From NCBI GenBank assembly GCA_036271855.1, contig DATAZV010000479.1, forward strand, positions 1 through 31,693: DNA of 31,693 bases. The letters are read 5' to 3'. The position numbers and the translations under genes were made by a program. Origin of the DNA: JAQGMJ01 sp036271855. Its GTDB lineage: Bacteria; Pseudomonadota; Gammaproteobacteria; Burkholderiales; JAEUOS01. The notes beneath the pieces were generated by a model. The model made no database searches and had not been told where the DNA came from. It saw only the letters and a program-made list of their open reading frames with translations. Below, in pieces: positions 24,796 to 31,693 of the stretch (the first letter of the stretch is position 1; each line of letters starts with the position of its first letter).

Positions 24796-26337
24796 TTAAC
24801 GCGCGCCGCCTTTAGCCACCAACTCGCGCAAGGCCGCCGCCAGGTCGCGCGCGATGGCTGCCCAGTTCACCCCGGTCCCGGGCGGATGGCGAAACACGCG
24901 TACCGAGCCGTACCACGGCGTGGCCTCGCCTTCCAGGCCCCAGCGCCAATCGGGGTCGGGCCGCGCGATCAGCCAGGTGGGCAAGGCCAGCGCGCCGGCC
25001 AGATGCGCCACCGAAGTGTCGACGGCGATCACCAAATCGAGCTGGCGCATCAGCGCGGCGGTGGCGTAAAAGTCGCTTAAGTGCGCCGAAGCATCGGCGA
25101 TGCCGAGTTGCAATGCGGTGGCATCGGGCTCCTCGGCGAGCGAGACCCAGTCCACGCCCTCGACCTCGAACAGCGGCTGCAAGGCGGCCAGCGGCACACT
25201 GCGCTTGGCGTCGAAGGGGCCGGGATGTCCCGCCCAGCGCAAGCCGATGCGCAATCTACCGGCAGCGCGCGGCGGCAGCCAGCGTTGCGCCGCCTCAAGG
25301 CGCGCCGCATCGGCCTGCAGATAGGGCTCGAAGCTGCGCAACTGCGGCGCCTCCACCCCCAGCAGCAAGGGCAGATGGGTCTGCGATACCTGCCAGTCGA
25401 AGCCCTCGCCTTCCGGCGCGCCGGTGTACACCGACTCGAACAGGCCGGTAGCCTGCGCCAGCCTTGCCAGCGGCGCGCGGATCAGCAGGTTCAGGCGCGC
25501 CCGCGGTTCACGCGCGCGCAGGTGATGGGCAAAGCGCAGGAACTGGATCACGTCGCCATAACCGCTGTGGGTGAGGATCAGCAGGCGCGCGCCGCCCAGC
25601 GGCCGGCCGTCCCACACCGGGCAGATCGCACGGTTCGCATAAGTGCCGCCCAGGCATTCGGCAATCACCCACTGCGCCAGTCCTTCCTGCAGCGCGCCCT
25701 GGCGCATCAGCGCGGTGGCTACGTACACGCGCGCCAGCGGATCAGCCGGGCGCAACGCCACCGCGCGACGAAAATGTTCCAGTGCCTGCGCGTATTGTGG
25801 TGGTGTGTCGACGCCGGCGAGCTCGCGCACGCAGCCCAGCAGGATCTGGCAGTTCATCGCCTCCGGCGCCACTGCGGCGGCACGCTCGATCAGCGCACGG
25901 GCAACAGGGAAATCGCCGCCGAAAAAGGCCTGCTCCGCCAGCATCGCCGCGGCACGCGCACCGCAGCGCCCAGGGTCATCTTGCACCAGGTTCATCAGCT
26001 GATGCGCCTGCCCGAGGTCGCCCTGCTTGCCCAGCACTTCGGCCAGCAGCATGCGATCGACGGCGCTTTGCGGATTCTCCGCCAGCAACTGGCGCAAGGC
26101 CGCCTCCGCGGCGTGTAAACGGTTGCCGGCCGCCAGCAGTTCGGCGGCCAGCCGGCGCTGCGGGTGCGCGCAAAGCTGATCGAGCGAATAGGCGGGAAAT
26201 CCGTCTTGCGCGATCCAGGTACGCAATGCAATCCGCCCCGCCTGCACCTCGGATGGCCCGCCGGCGTCGGGCGATTGCGGCGCCGGCACCGCGCCCGCAC
26301 GTGGCGAACCGATCCGGGACAGAAGCCGTCCCAGCAT
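24796..26337 (-). CDS. TPR protein with C-terminal glycosyltransferase-9-like domain
   Basis: The 513-residue protein has two parts. Residues about 55-235 are helical TPR-like repeats (for example GNRLHAAEAALRQLLAENPQ and ALEHFRRAVALRPADPLARV). From about 245 on it resembles the GT-B heptosyltransferase-like (family 9) domain fused to TPRs in many proteobacteria: LLILTHSGYGDVIQFLRFA, LRIGLRWAGHPG and VIAVDTSVAHLAGAL. The last motif belongs to the nucleotide-sugar binding half. TPR-GT fusions may modify proteins or surface glycans; the acceptor is unknown. No clear Shine-Dalgarno is visible before ATG 26337, so the start is uncertain. It stands alone between two same-strand operons. Confidence 0.82.
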   Translation of the reverse strand: MLGRLLSRIGSPRAGAVPAPQSPDAGGPSEVQAGRIALRTWIAQDGFPAYSLDQLCAHPQRRLAAELLAAGNRLHAAEAALRQLLAENPQSAVDRMLLAEVLGKQGDLGQAHQLMNLVQDDPGRCGARAAAMLAEQAFFGGDFPVARALIERAAAVAPEAMNCQILLGCVRELAGVDTPPQYAQALEHFRRAVALRPADPLARVYVATALMRQGALQEGLAQWVIAECLGGTYANRAICPVWDGRPLGGARLLILTHSGYGDVIQFLRFAHHLRAREPRARLNLLIRAPLARLAQATGLFESVYTGAPEGEGFDWQVSQTHLPLLLGVEAPQLRSFEPYLQADAARLEAAQRWLPPRAAGRLRIGLRWAGHPGPFDAKRSVPLAALQPLFEVEGVDWVSLAEEPDATALQLGIADASAHLSDFYATAALMRQLDLVIAVDTSVAHLAGALALPTWLIARPDPDWRWGLEGEATPWYGSVRVFRHPPGTGVNWAAIARDLAAALRELVAKGGAR

Positions 26338-26424
26338 CAGTGGCGCACCGCGAATGAATACCCGCTCGACATGGACGCATTATCCCCGATGTCGGATGGC
26401 GGCCGGATAGCCTGGCGGCGGCGC

Positions 26425-26461
26425 AAAAAAAAAATCCCCCCACCCTTGCGGGCAGGGGGAT
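26425..26461 (-). terminator. Intrinsic terminator after the Do-type protease gene
   Basis: Read on the minus strand, ATCCCCCTGCCC pairs with GGGTGGGGGGAT (12 pairs including two G-T wobbles) around a GCAA loop. It is followed by ten T. It lies about 50 bases past the protease stop and separates it from the TPR-glycosyltransferase gene. Confidence 0.9.
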
Positions 26462-26509
26462 AACTTAGGCCGTCCGGCGCGAGCAGGTGCGCTGGAGCGG
26501 CCTTACCGT

Positions 26510-27988
26510 CTAACCCAAATCGACGGGCACGAAGATCTTTGCGTCTTCGCGCTGCACCAGGAGAGCAACCCGCTTGCCGGCCTTGTTCACCAGGCTGCGC
26601 AGGTCTTCGACCGAACTGACTTTGTTGCCGTTGAGCGAAAGAATGATGTCGCCGGGCTGGATGCCGGCGCGCTCGGCCGGGCCACCCACTTGTTCCACCA
26701 CCAGGCCTTCGGCGCCAGCCTGGCGGCGCTCATCCTTGTCCAGGGGGCGCACAGCCAGGCCAAGCTTGCCCTGGTTGGCCTTGTCGGTATCGGCCTTGGC
26801 GACCTTGGCGTCCTGCAGTTCGCCGATCTGCGCCTCAAGCTGCTTGGGCGTACCCTTACGCACCAGGTCGATCCTGGCGCGGCTACCGGGGCGGATGTCG
26901 GCGATGCGCGCCGACAAATCGCCCGAGCCTTCCACCGCATTGCCATTGACCGAGGTGATGACGTCGCCGGGCAACAGGCCGGCTTTCTCCGCCGGGCTGC
27001 CGGGCTCGATCGAACTGACCAGCGCGCCGCTCATGCCCTTCAAGCCGAAGGAATCGGCCAGCGCCTGGTTGACGTCCTGCACCGAAACGCCGATGCGCCC
27101 GCGCACCACCTTGCCGTGCGCCAGCAACTGCTCTTTTACCTTGGTCACCACGTCCATCGGAATGGCGAAGGACAAACCCTGATAGCCGCCGCTGCCGGAG
27201 TAGATCTGCGAGTTGATGCCGATCACTTCGCCGCGGGCGTTGAACAGCGGGCCGCCGGAGTTGCCGGGGTTCACCGCGACGTCGGTCTGGATGAAGGGCA
27301 CGTAGGCGTCGCCCGGCAGGTTGCGCGACTTGGCGCTGACGATGCCGGCGGTCGCCGTGTTTTCGAAGCCGAACGGCGAGCCGATCGCCAGCACCCATTC
27401 GCCGACCTGTGCATCGGCCGGGTTGCCGATTCGCACCGTGGGCAGGTTTTTCGCGTCGATCTTGATCACGGCGACGTCGGAGCGCTTGTCGACGCCGATC
27501 ACCTTGGCGCGGTACTCGCGCTTGTCGGTGAGCTTGACGTCCACCTCCTGCGCGCCGTCGACCACGTGGGCGTTGGTGATGATCACGCCGTCGGGCGAGA
27601 CGATGAAGCCGGAACCCAGGCCGCGCGACAGTTGCGGGTTCTTCGGTCCCTGCTGTTGCGGGATGCCGAAGCGCTTGAAGAATTCGAAAAACGGATCGTC
27701 CGGGCTCATCTGCGGCGCGCCGCGGCGCTGCGCGGCACCGGTGTCGCCGTCGCTGTCCTCATGCATGCCGGTGACGGTGATATTGACCACCGCCGGGCCA
27801 TAGGTCTTGACGATGCTGGAAAAGTCCATCGCCTGGGCACCCGGCACCATCAGCGGCGCGGCCGAAGCGGTGGGGACGATGGCCTGGGCGCGGTTCATGC
27901 CCGGCAGGCCGGCTTCGACATAGACATAGCCGGTGGTCGCAATGACCGCCGCGGCAATGATGCTGCGAGAGAGGGAGTTGACACGCAT
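26510..27988 (-). CDS. Do/DegP-family periplasmic serine endoprotease
   Basis: The 492-residue protein has an N-terminal membrane/signal segment (residues 8-25). A trypsin-like domain follows with the triad His141 (TNAHVV), Asp171 (RSDVAVIKI) and Ser244 (GNSGGPL). Two PDZ domains lie at about 297-385 and 405-490. It is a DegP/DegQ/MucD-type protease-chaperone that degrades misfolded periplasmic proteins. It follows a sensor kinase by 120 bases on the same strand, and the gap contains a PmrA-type box, so it is probably a target of that two-component system. AGGAGAA precedes the ATG. MucD and DegQ are the closest named groups; I cannot choose between them. Confidence 0.94.
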   Translation of the reverse strand: MRVNSLSRSIIAAAVIATTGYVYVEAGLPGMNRAQAIVPTASAAPLMVPGAQAMDFSSIVKTYGPAVVNITVTGMHEDSDGDTGAAQRRGAPQMSPDDPFFEFFKRFGIPQQQGPKNPQLSRGLGSGFIVSPDGVIITNAHVVDGAQEVDVKLTDKREYRAKVIGVDKRSDVAVIKIDAKNLPTVRIGNPADAQVGEWVLAIGSPFGFENTATAGIVSAKSRNLPGDAYVPFIQTDVAVNPGNSGGPLFNARGEVIGINSQIYSGSGGYQGLSFAIPMDVVTKVKEQLLAHGKVVRGRIGVSVQDVNQALADSFGLKGMSGALVSSIEPGSPAEKAGLLPGDVITSVNGNAVEGSGDLSARIADIRPGSRARIDLVRKGTPKQLEAQIGELQDAKVAKADTDKANQGKLGLAVRPLDKDERRQAGAEGLVVEQVGGPAERAGIQPGDIILSLNGNKVSSVEDLRSLVNKAGKRVALLVQREDAKIFVPVDLG

Positions 27989-28035
27989 ATTGTTCTCCTG
28001 GCTTTCTTCCGGGGCTACTTCGCCCGATGGAGAAC

Positions 28036-28068
28036 ATGCTAGTGGCGCTGTCTTAAGCCCAGCTTAAA
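28036..28068 (-). promoter_or_regulatory. PmrA/QseB-type box and candidate -10 upstream of the protease gene
   Basis: On the minus strand TTTAAG (28068-28063), five bases CTGGG, then CTTAAG (28057-28052) fit the YTTAAK-N5-YTTAAK direct repeat known for PmrA and related regulators. TAGCAT (28041-28036) lies 10 bases downstream as a possible -10. The box is about 64 bases before the protease ATG, just after the kinase gene. Confidence 0.6.
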
Positions 28069-28108
28069 AATTGGCCGCAGCCGCGGCGCAATCGGCATTC
28101 CCGGCTGT

Positions 28109-29449
28109 CTATTTGTAAGCAGATGTTTCAGCCACGGCATCGGCGGGACCGGGAAAGGCAGCCGCCACGCGCAGGCCGCCGCCCGGTGCCTCCAGCAACT
28201 CGATCCGGGCGCCGTGGATTTCGGCGATGCTTTTGACGATTGCCAGCCCCAGGCCGGTGCCTGGCGCACCGGTGCCCGGGACGCGGTAAAAGCGGTCGAA
28301 CACCCGCTCGCGTTCCTGCGGTGCGATCCCCGGGCCGGTATCGCTGACCACCAGCATCGGCACGCCGGCGTCGGCATAGACCTCGACGTCGACCTTGCCG
28401 CCCGGGGGCGTGTAGCGCAAGGCGTTGTCCACCAGGTTGCCCACCAGCGCCTGCAAGGCCTCGAGGTCGCCCGCCACAACACCTGCCTCCGCGCGCGCCA
28501 GGCCGAGGTCGATCTGGCGTTCCAGCGCCAGCGCGGTGCGTTCGGCAATCACCGTGCGCGCCAGTTCGGCCAGGTCGATGCGGGTGAACAGGCGCTGGGC
28601 GGCGGCCGGTTCCTGGCGCGCCAGGGTCAGCAATTGCTGCACCAGGTGGCTGCCGCGTTCGACCCCGGCCTCGAGCTTGTGCAGCGCCTCGGTACGCTCT
28701 TCCTCGTTCTGCGCGCGCGCCAGCAGGTCGGTCTGCAGCTTGATCGCCGTCAGGGGGGTGCGCAACTCGTGGGCGGCGTCGGCGAGAAACGCGCGCTGCG
28801 CGGCCAGCGCGCGGTCCAGGCGCCCCAGCAGGCTGTTGAGCGCCTGCACCAGCGGCTGCACCTCTTCCGGCACCGAGGTCTCCTTTACCGGATCGAGGGC
28901 GGAAGCGCTGCGGGCGTCGACCTCGGCGGCAATCCGCCGCAGGGGCCGCAGGCCGCGGCCGACGATCAACAAGATCGCCACCCCCAGCACCGGCAGCAGC
29001 AGCAGCAGCGGGGTGACGGTGCGAAAGGCGATGTCCTGCGCCAGCTGGCGGCGCGCCTGCATCGGCTGGGCCACCTGCACCACGTTCGCGCCCACCAATG
29101 AGCTGTAGACCCGCCAGGCGCCGTTGGGCGTCTGCACGGTGGAAAAGCCCAGCTCGGCGCGCTCCGGCAGGCGCGAAGACGGGCGCGAGAAATAGAGTTG
29201 CACGCCGGCGCGGTCCCAGATCTGGATCACCACGCTGCCGTCGTCGTTTTGCTCAATGCTTTGCACTTCCGGGTCGATGGCGGAAAACGAGCGCCCCGGC
29301 AGCGAGCGGGCGACCTGTTCGAGGTGGTAGTCGAACAGGTCGTTGGCCTCCTGACGGGCCAGCACATAGACGGCAGCCGAGGCCACCAGCACACCCAGGG
29401 TCAGGGTGGCCAGCAGCAGGATCAGCAGGTGACGGCGGATCGAATTCAT
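28109..29449 (-). CDS. Two-component sensor histidine kinase (QseC/TctE/PmrB type)
   Basis: The 446-residue kinase has two membrane helices (about 7-30 and 146-166) around a periplasmic domain of about 115 residues, typical of the 2CSK_N sensor group of QseC/TctE/PmrB kinases. A HAMP-like linker follows, then the H-box DAAHELRTPL with His227, NLVDNALRY (N box), DTGPGI and GTGLGLAIV (G boxes). All catalytic motifs are intact. It autophosphorylates and passes phosphate to the response regulator encoded 35 bases upstream. The signal is not predictable, but the protease downstream suggests envelope stress. Confidence 0.92.
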   Translation of the reverse strand: MNSIRRHLLILLLATLTLGVLVASAAVYVLARQEANDLFDYHLEQVARSLPGRSFSAIDPEVQSIEQNDDGSVVIQIWDRAGVQLYFSRPSSRLPERAELGFSTVQTPNGAWRVYSSLVGANVVQVAQPMQARRQLAQDIAFRTVTPLLLLLPVLGVAILLIVGRGLRPLRRIAAEVDARSASALDPVKETSVPEEVQPLVQALNSLLGRLDRALAAQRAFLADAAHELRTPLTAIKLQTDLLARAQNEEERTEALHKLEAGVERGSHLVQQLLTLARQEPAAAQRLFTRIDLAELARTVIAERTALALERQIDLGLARAEAGVVAGDLEALQALVGNLVDNALRYTPPGGKVDVEVYADAGVPMLVVSDTGPGIAPQERERVFDRFYRVPGTGAPGTGLGLAIVKSIAEIHGARIELLEAPGGGLRVAAAFPGPADAVAETSAYK

Positions 29450-29484
29450 GGCCTGAGTTTAGGACTGCCGCAATGCCGCGTGGT

Positions 29485-30147
29485 TCACGCCTGCTTGGGC
29501 ACGGTGTAGCCCACCCCGCGCACCGTCTTGATGAAATCGGTGCCGAGCTTTTTGCGCAGGGCGTGAATGTAGACCTCGACGGTGTTGCTGCCGACTTCCT
29601 CGGCCCAGCCGTAGAGCTTTTCTTCCAGTTGGGCGCGCGACAGCACCGCGCCGGGCCGCTCGGTCAGGGCCTGCAACAGGGCAAATTCGCGACCGGAAAG
29701 CGTCAGCGGGCGGCCATCGAGGCTGGCTTCGTGAGTCGCCGGATTCAGGCTCAGGGCGCCGTGGCGCTGCACGCTTTCTGCATTGCCGGCACGGCGCCGC
29801 GCCAGGGCACGTACCCGCGCCGCCAGCTCATCGAGATCGAAGGGCTTGACCAGGTAGTCGTCGGCGCCGGCATCCAGCCCCTTGACACGATCGGCCACCG
29901 CATCGCGCGCGGTGATCAGGATGACCGGCAAGGTGGATTTTTTCTGCCGCAACGTGGTCAACACTTCCAGGCCGGCCTTTTTCGGCAGGCCGAGGTCGAG
30001 CAGCAGCAAATCGTAGACCCCGGTATCGAGCGCCAGTTCGGCGGCGCGGCCGTCTTCCACCCAGTCGACGGCAAAGCCTTCCTGGCGCAAACCCTTGCGC
30101 ACGCTTTCACCCACCATGGTGTCGTCTTCGACCAGCAAGACCCGCAT
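29485..30147 (-). CDS. OmpR-family response regulator (PmrA/QseB/TctD group)
   Basis: The 220-residue regulator has a receiver domain with MRVLLVEDD, phosphoacceptor Asp51 (LLLLDLGLP), Thr79 region ITAR and Lys101 (VKPFDL). A winged-helix output domain follows with GREFALLQAL, SNTVEVYIHALRKKLG and VRGVGYTV. The recognition helix region resembles PmrA/QseB, which bind CTTAA-type direct repeats; such a site occurs before the protease gene of the same locus. ATG 30147 is preferred (GGAAG upstream) over a start 24 codons earlier. It is divergent from the catalase operon across a 223-base AT-rich region. Confidence 0.93.
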   Translation of the reverse strand: MRVLLVEDDTMVGESVRKGLRQEGFAVDWVEDGRAAELALDTGVYDLLLLDLGLPKKAGLEVLTTLRQKKSTLPVILITARDAVADRVKGLDAGADDYLVKPFDLDELAARVRALARRRAGNAESVQRHGALSLNPATHEASLDGRPLTLSGREFALLQALTERPGAVLSRAQLEEKLYGWAEEVGSNTVEVYIHALRKKLGTDFIKTVRGVGYTVPKQA

Positions 30148-30263
30148 GTATCTTCCGCTTCCGATTTCGTATCTGCCGCCAGCAGGGCGGCGCAGGGTTT
30201 CGTTCGTTTGCCGGACCAATCGCGCATGGCGCGAATTCAGGCCCGCAGTCTGCTTGAAGAGCG

Positions 30264-30282
30264 ATTGATTGTTTTAATCAAT
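30264..30282. promoter_or_regulatory. Dyad symmetry element in the regulator/catalase intergenic region (first)
   Basis: ATTGATT (30264-30270), spacer GTTTT, AATCAAT (30276-30282) is a perfect 7-bp inverted repeat in AT-rich DNA, unlike the GC-rich surroundings. It overlaps the proposed -35 region of the catalase promoter and is a likely protein-binding site. Confidence 0.5.
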
Positions 30283-30296
30283 TACATTTCTATATT
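30269..30296 (+). promoter_or_regulatory. Candidate catalase-operon promoter
   Basis: TTGTTT (30269-30274), 16-base spacer, TATATT (30291-30296). Transcription would start near 30303, about 68 bases before the small-peptide ATG. On the opposite strand TTGAAT (30300-30295) with 17 bases to TAAAAC could serve the response regulator. Confidence 0.4.
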
Positions 30297-30312
30297 CAAT
30301 TGGATAAATTGA
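30296..30312. promoter_or_regulatory. Dyad symmetry element (second)
   Basis: TCAATT (30296-30301), GGATA, AATTGA (30307-30312) is a second inverted repeat with a 5-base spacer, like the first. It covers the expected transcription start of the catalase operon. The two dyad centres are 31 bases apart, about three helical turns. Confidence 0.45.
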
Positions 30313-30370
30313 TCACCCCGGAATAGCATGGGTTTGCGCGATTTGCGCGGCACCGATCAAGGAGATTGCC

Positions 30371-30463
30371 ATGTTCAAACCTGTCGTCGCCGCCAGCCTG
30401 GTTCTCGTGGCCGGCGCTGCCGTGTTGACCGAATTGATCGCCGCTTATGCGCAGGCGATCTGA
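30371..30463 (+). CDS. 30-residue hydrophobic peptide upstream of catalase
   Basis: A short reading frame of 30 codons plus TGA has an excellent ribosome site (AAGGAG at 30359-30364, six bases before ATG). The peptide starts MFKP, then has one hydrophobic stretch of about 20 residues rich in Ala, Val and Leu, and ends AYAQAI. It could be a single-pass membrane peptide or a short exported peptide (AYAQ resembles a signal cleavage site). It ends 24 bases before the catalase ATG, so the two are probably cotranscribed. I do not recognise a family; a leader-peptide role is also possible. Confidence 0.6.
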   Translation: MFKPVVAASLVLVAGAAVLTELIAAYAQAI

Positions 30464-30487
30464 ACGCACACTTCGAAGGAGTAAACG

Positions 30488-31693
30488 ATGAGCCACAAGC
30501 CCAGCGAAACCAGCCCCCTGACCACCGCCTCCGGCGTGCCGGTGCCGGACAACCAGAATTCCGAAACCGCCGGCCCCCGTGGCCCGGTGCTGCTGCAGGA
30601 CCATCACCTGCTGGAAAAGCTGCAGCATTTCAACCGCGAGCGCGTACCCGAGCGCGTCGTTCACGCCAAGGGCTCCGGCGCCTATGGGTCCTTCACCGTC
30701 ACCCGCGACATCACCGGATACACCAGCGCCAGGCTGTTCAGCACGGTCGGCAAGAAGACCGAGATGTTCGCGCGCTTTTCCACTGTCGGTGGCGAAAAGG
30801 GTTCGGCCGACACCGAGCGCGACCCGCGCGGCTTCGCGCTCAAGTTCTACACCGAAGAAGGCATCTGGGACCTGGCCGGCAACAACACGCCGGTGTTTTT
30901 CATCAAGGACCCGAGCAAGTTCCCGGATTTCATCCACACGCAAAAGCGTGATCCCGAGACCAACCTGAAGTCGAACACCATGAAGTGGGACTTCTGGTCG
31001 CACTCGCCGGAGGCGCTGCACCAGGTCACCATCCTGTTCTCCGATCGTGGCACGCCGGACGGTTACCGCCATATGGACGGTTTCGGCAGCCATACCTTCA
31101 GCATGCTCAACGCCCAGGGCGAGCGCTTCTGGGTGAAGTGGCACTTCAAGACCAAGCAGGGGGTGAAGAACCTGCTGCCGCAGGAAGCCGGACGCCTGGC
31201 CGGCGCCGACCCGGACTACGCGCAGCGCGATCTCTTCTCGGCCATCGAGAAGGGCGACTTTCCGAAGTGGCGCGTGTGCATACAGGTCATGCCGGAACTG
31301 GATGCCGACCGCTATCGCATCAACGTCTTCGACCTGACCAAGGTATGGCCGCACAAGGACTACCCACTGATCGAAGTGGGCGAGATGGAACTGAACCGCA
31401 ATCCCGAGAACTATTTCGCCGACGTCGAGCAGGCCGCCTTCTCGCCGGCCAACGTGGTGCCGGGTCTCTCCTTCTCGCCGGACAAGATGCTGCAGGGGCG
31501 TATCTTTGCCTATCATGACGCGCATCTGTACCGCATCGGCACCAACTACCAGCAATTGCCGGTGAACAAGACCCGCAGCCCGGCCAACAACTACCAGCGC
31601 GACGGCCACATGCGCTTCGACGGCAACCGCGGCAGCCAGCCGAACTACGAACCCAACAGCGTCACCAGCGCGCCGAAGCAGGCGCCGGCGACG
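30488..31693 (+). CDS. katA: Monofunctional haem catalase (small-subunit clade), C-terminus outside window
   Basis: 402 codons are visible and the frame is still open at the window end. The protein matches small-subunit haem catalases, which convert hydrogen peroxide to water and oxygen. The distal haem His59 lies in RVVHAKGSGAYG, catalytic Asn132 in GNNTPVFF, and the proximal haem tyrosine Tyr342 in RIFAYHDAH. FARFSTVGGEKGSADTERDPRGFALKFY is another hallmark stretch. The usual length is about 480-500 residues, so roughly 80-100 are missing. AAGGAG precedes ATG 30488. The upstream AT-rich dyads and the neighbouring envelope-stress genes suggest stress-controlled expression. Confidence 0.96.
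   Translation, partial: MSHKPSETSPLTTASGVPVPDNQNSETAGPRGPVLLQDHHLLEKLQHFNRERVPERVVHAKGSGAYGSFTVTRDITGYTSARLFSTVGKKTEMFARFSTVGGEKGSADTERDPRGFALKFYTEEGIWDLAGNNTPVFFIKDPSKFPDFIHTQKRDPETNLKSNTMKWDFWSHSPEALHQVTILFSDRGTPDGYRHMDGFGSHTFSMLNAQGERFWVKWHFKTKQGVKNLLPQEAGRLAGADPDYAQRDLFSAIEKGDFPKWRVCIQVMPELDADRYRINVFDLTKVWPHKDYPLIEVGEMELNRNPENYFADVEQAAFSPANVVPGLSFSPDKMLQGRIFAYHDAHLYRIGTNYQQLPVNKTRSPANNYQRDGHMRFDGNRGSQPNYEPNSVTSAPKQAPAT

Noticed and set aside
26690..28042. 450-codon plus-strand frame opposite the Do-type protease
   Set aside because: The minus-strand protease has an intact catalytic triad and two PDZ domains; the opposite frame has no recognisable domain.
30264..30312. OxyR binding site upstream of catalase
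   Set aside because: The dyads do not match ATAG-N7-CTAT in register; kept only as unidentified dyads.
30296..31609. 437-codon minus-strand frame opposite catalase
   Set aside because: Catalase motifs are intact on the plus strand; the antisense translation resembles no family.
30488..31693. Frameshift or break in catalase, because other frames are also open over parts of it
   Set aside because: The catalase frame is continuous for 402 codons from ATG 30488 to the window end with all haem-site residues.

Overview
The window looks like chromosomal DNA of a GC-rich betaproteobacterium. The evidence is the gene order exbB-exbD-lpxK-ycaR-kdsB-adk, a DUF3579 gene, rpsT divergent from murJ, and orphan Bug/TctC binding proteins. 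A Rhodocyclales or Nitrosomonadales member is my best guess, but that is inference. I see no phage, transposon, CRISPR array, tRNA or rRNA. About 34 protein genes, five convincing intrinsic terminators and several promoters or operator-like sites can be supported.

Region 1 (1-3433, + strand) is an envelope and nucleotide block: the end of exbB, then exbD, lpxK, a UPF0434/YcaR small protein, kdsB and adk, closed by a terminator. Region 2 (3673-7179) is a pyrophosphate module: a PPi-type phosphofructokinase followed by a membrane pyrophosphatase whose sequence signature is the K+-independent, H+-pumping type. Region 3 (7212-12764) is accessory: a secreted Sel1-repeat protein, an SDR dehydrogenase, a TIM-barrel amidohydrolase divergent from an orphan ABC substrate-binding protein, a YciI-like protein (possibly with an ATT start) and an Mpo1-like membrane protein.

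Region 4 (12785-19579) is mostly housekeeping: sirB1 and murJ on the minus strand, rpsT with a strong promoter and a bidirectional terminator, a DUF3579 gene, then LOG-family hydrolase, pyrD, alanine dehydrogenase and a DUF1857 protein on the plus strand. Region 5 (19617-24703) is a catabolic-looking island made of two convergent operons: Bug protein plus carboxymuconolactone-decarboxylase-like protein on the plus strand, meeting two 3-hydroxyisobutyrate-dehydrogenase-like enzymes, a DUF4864 protein and a second Bug protein on the minus strand, with a 15-bp-stem terminator between them.

Region 6 (24796-31693) holds a TPR-glycosyltransferase, then an envelope-stress module on the minus strand: PmrA/QseB-type response regulator, sensor kinase and a Do/DegP-like protease whose upstream region carries a PmrA-type box. 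Divergent from the regulator is a catalase (cut by the window end), preceded by a 30-residue hydrophobic peptide and an AT-rich leader with two dyads. The most notable points are the PmrA-type box, the small peptide before catalase, the PPi module, the lysine/alanine tail on the decarboxylase-like protein, and the convergent Bug operons.
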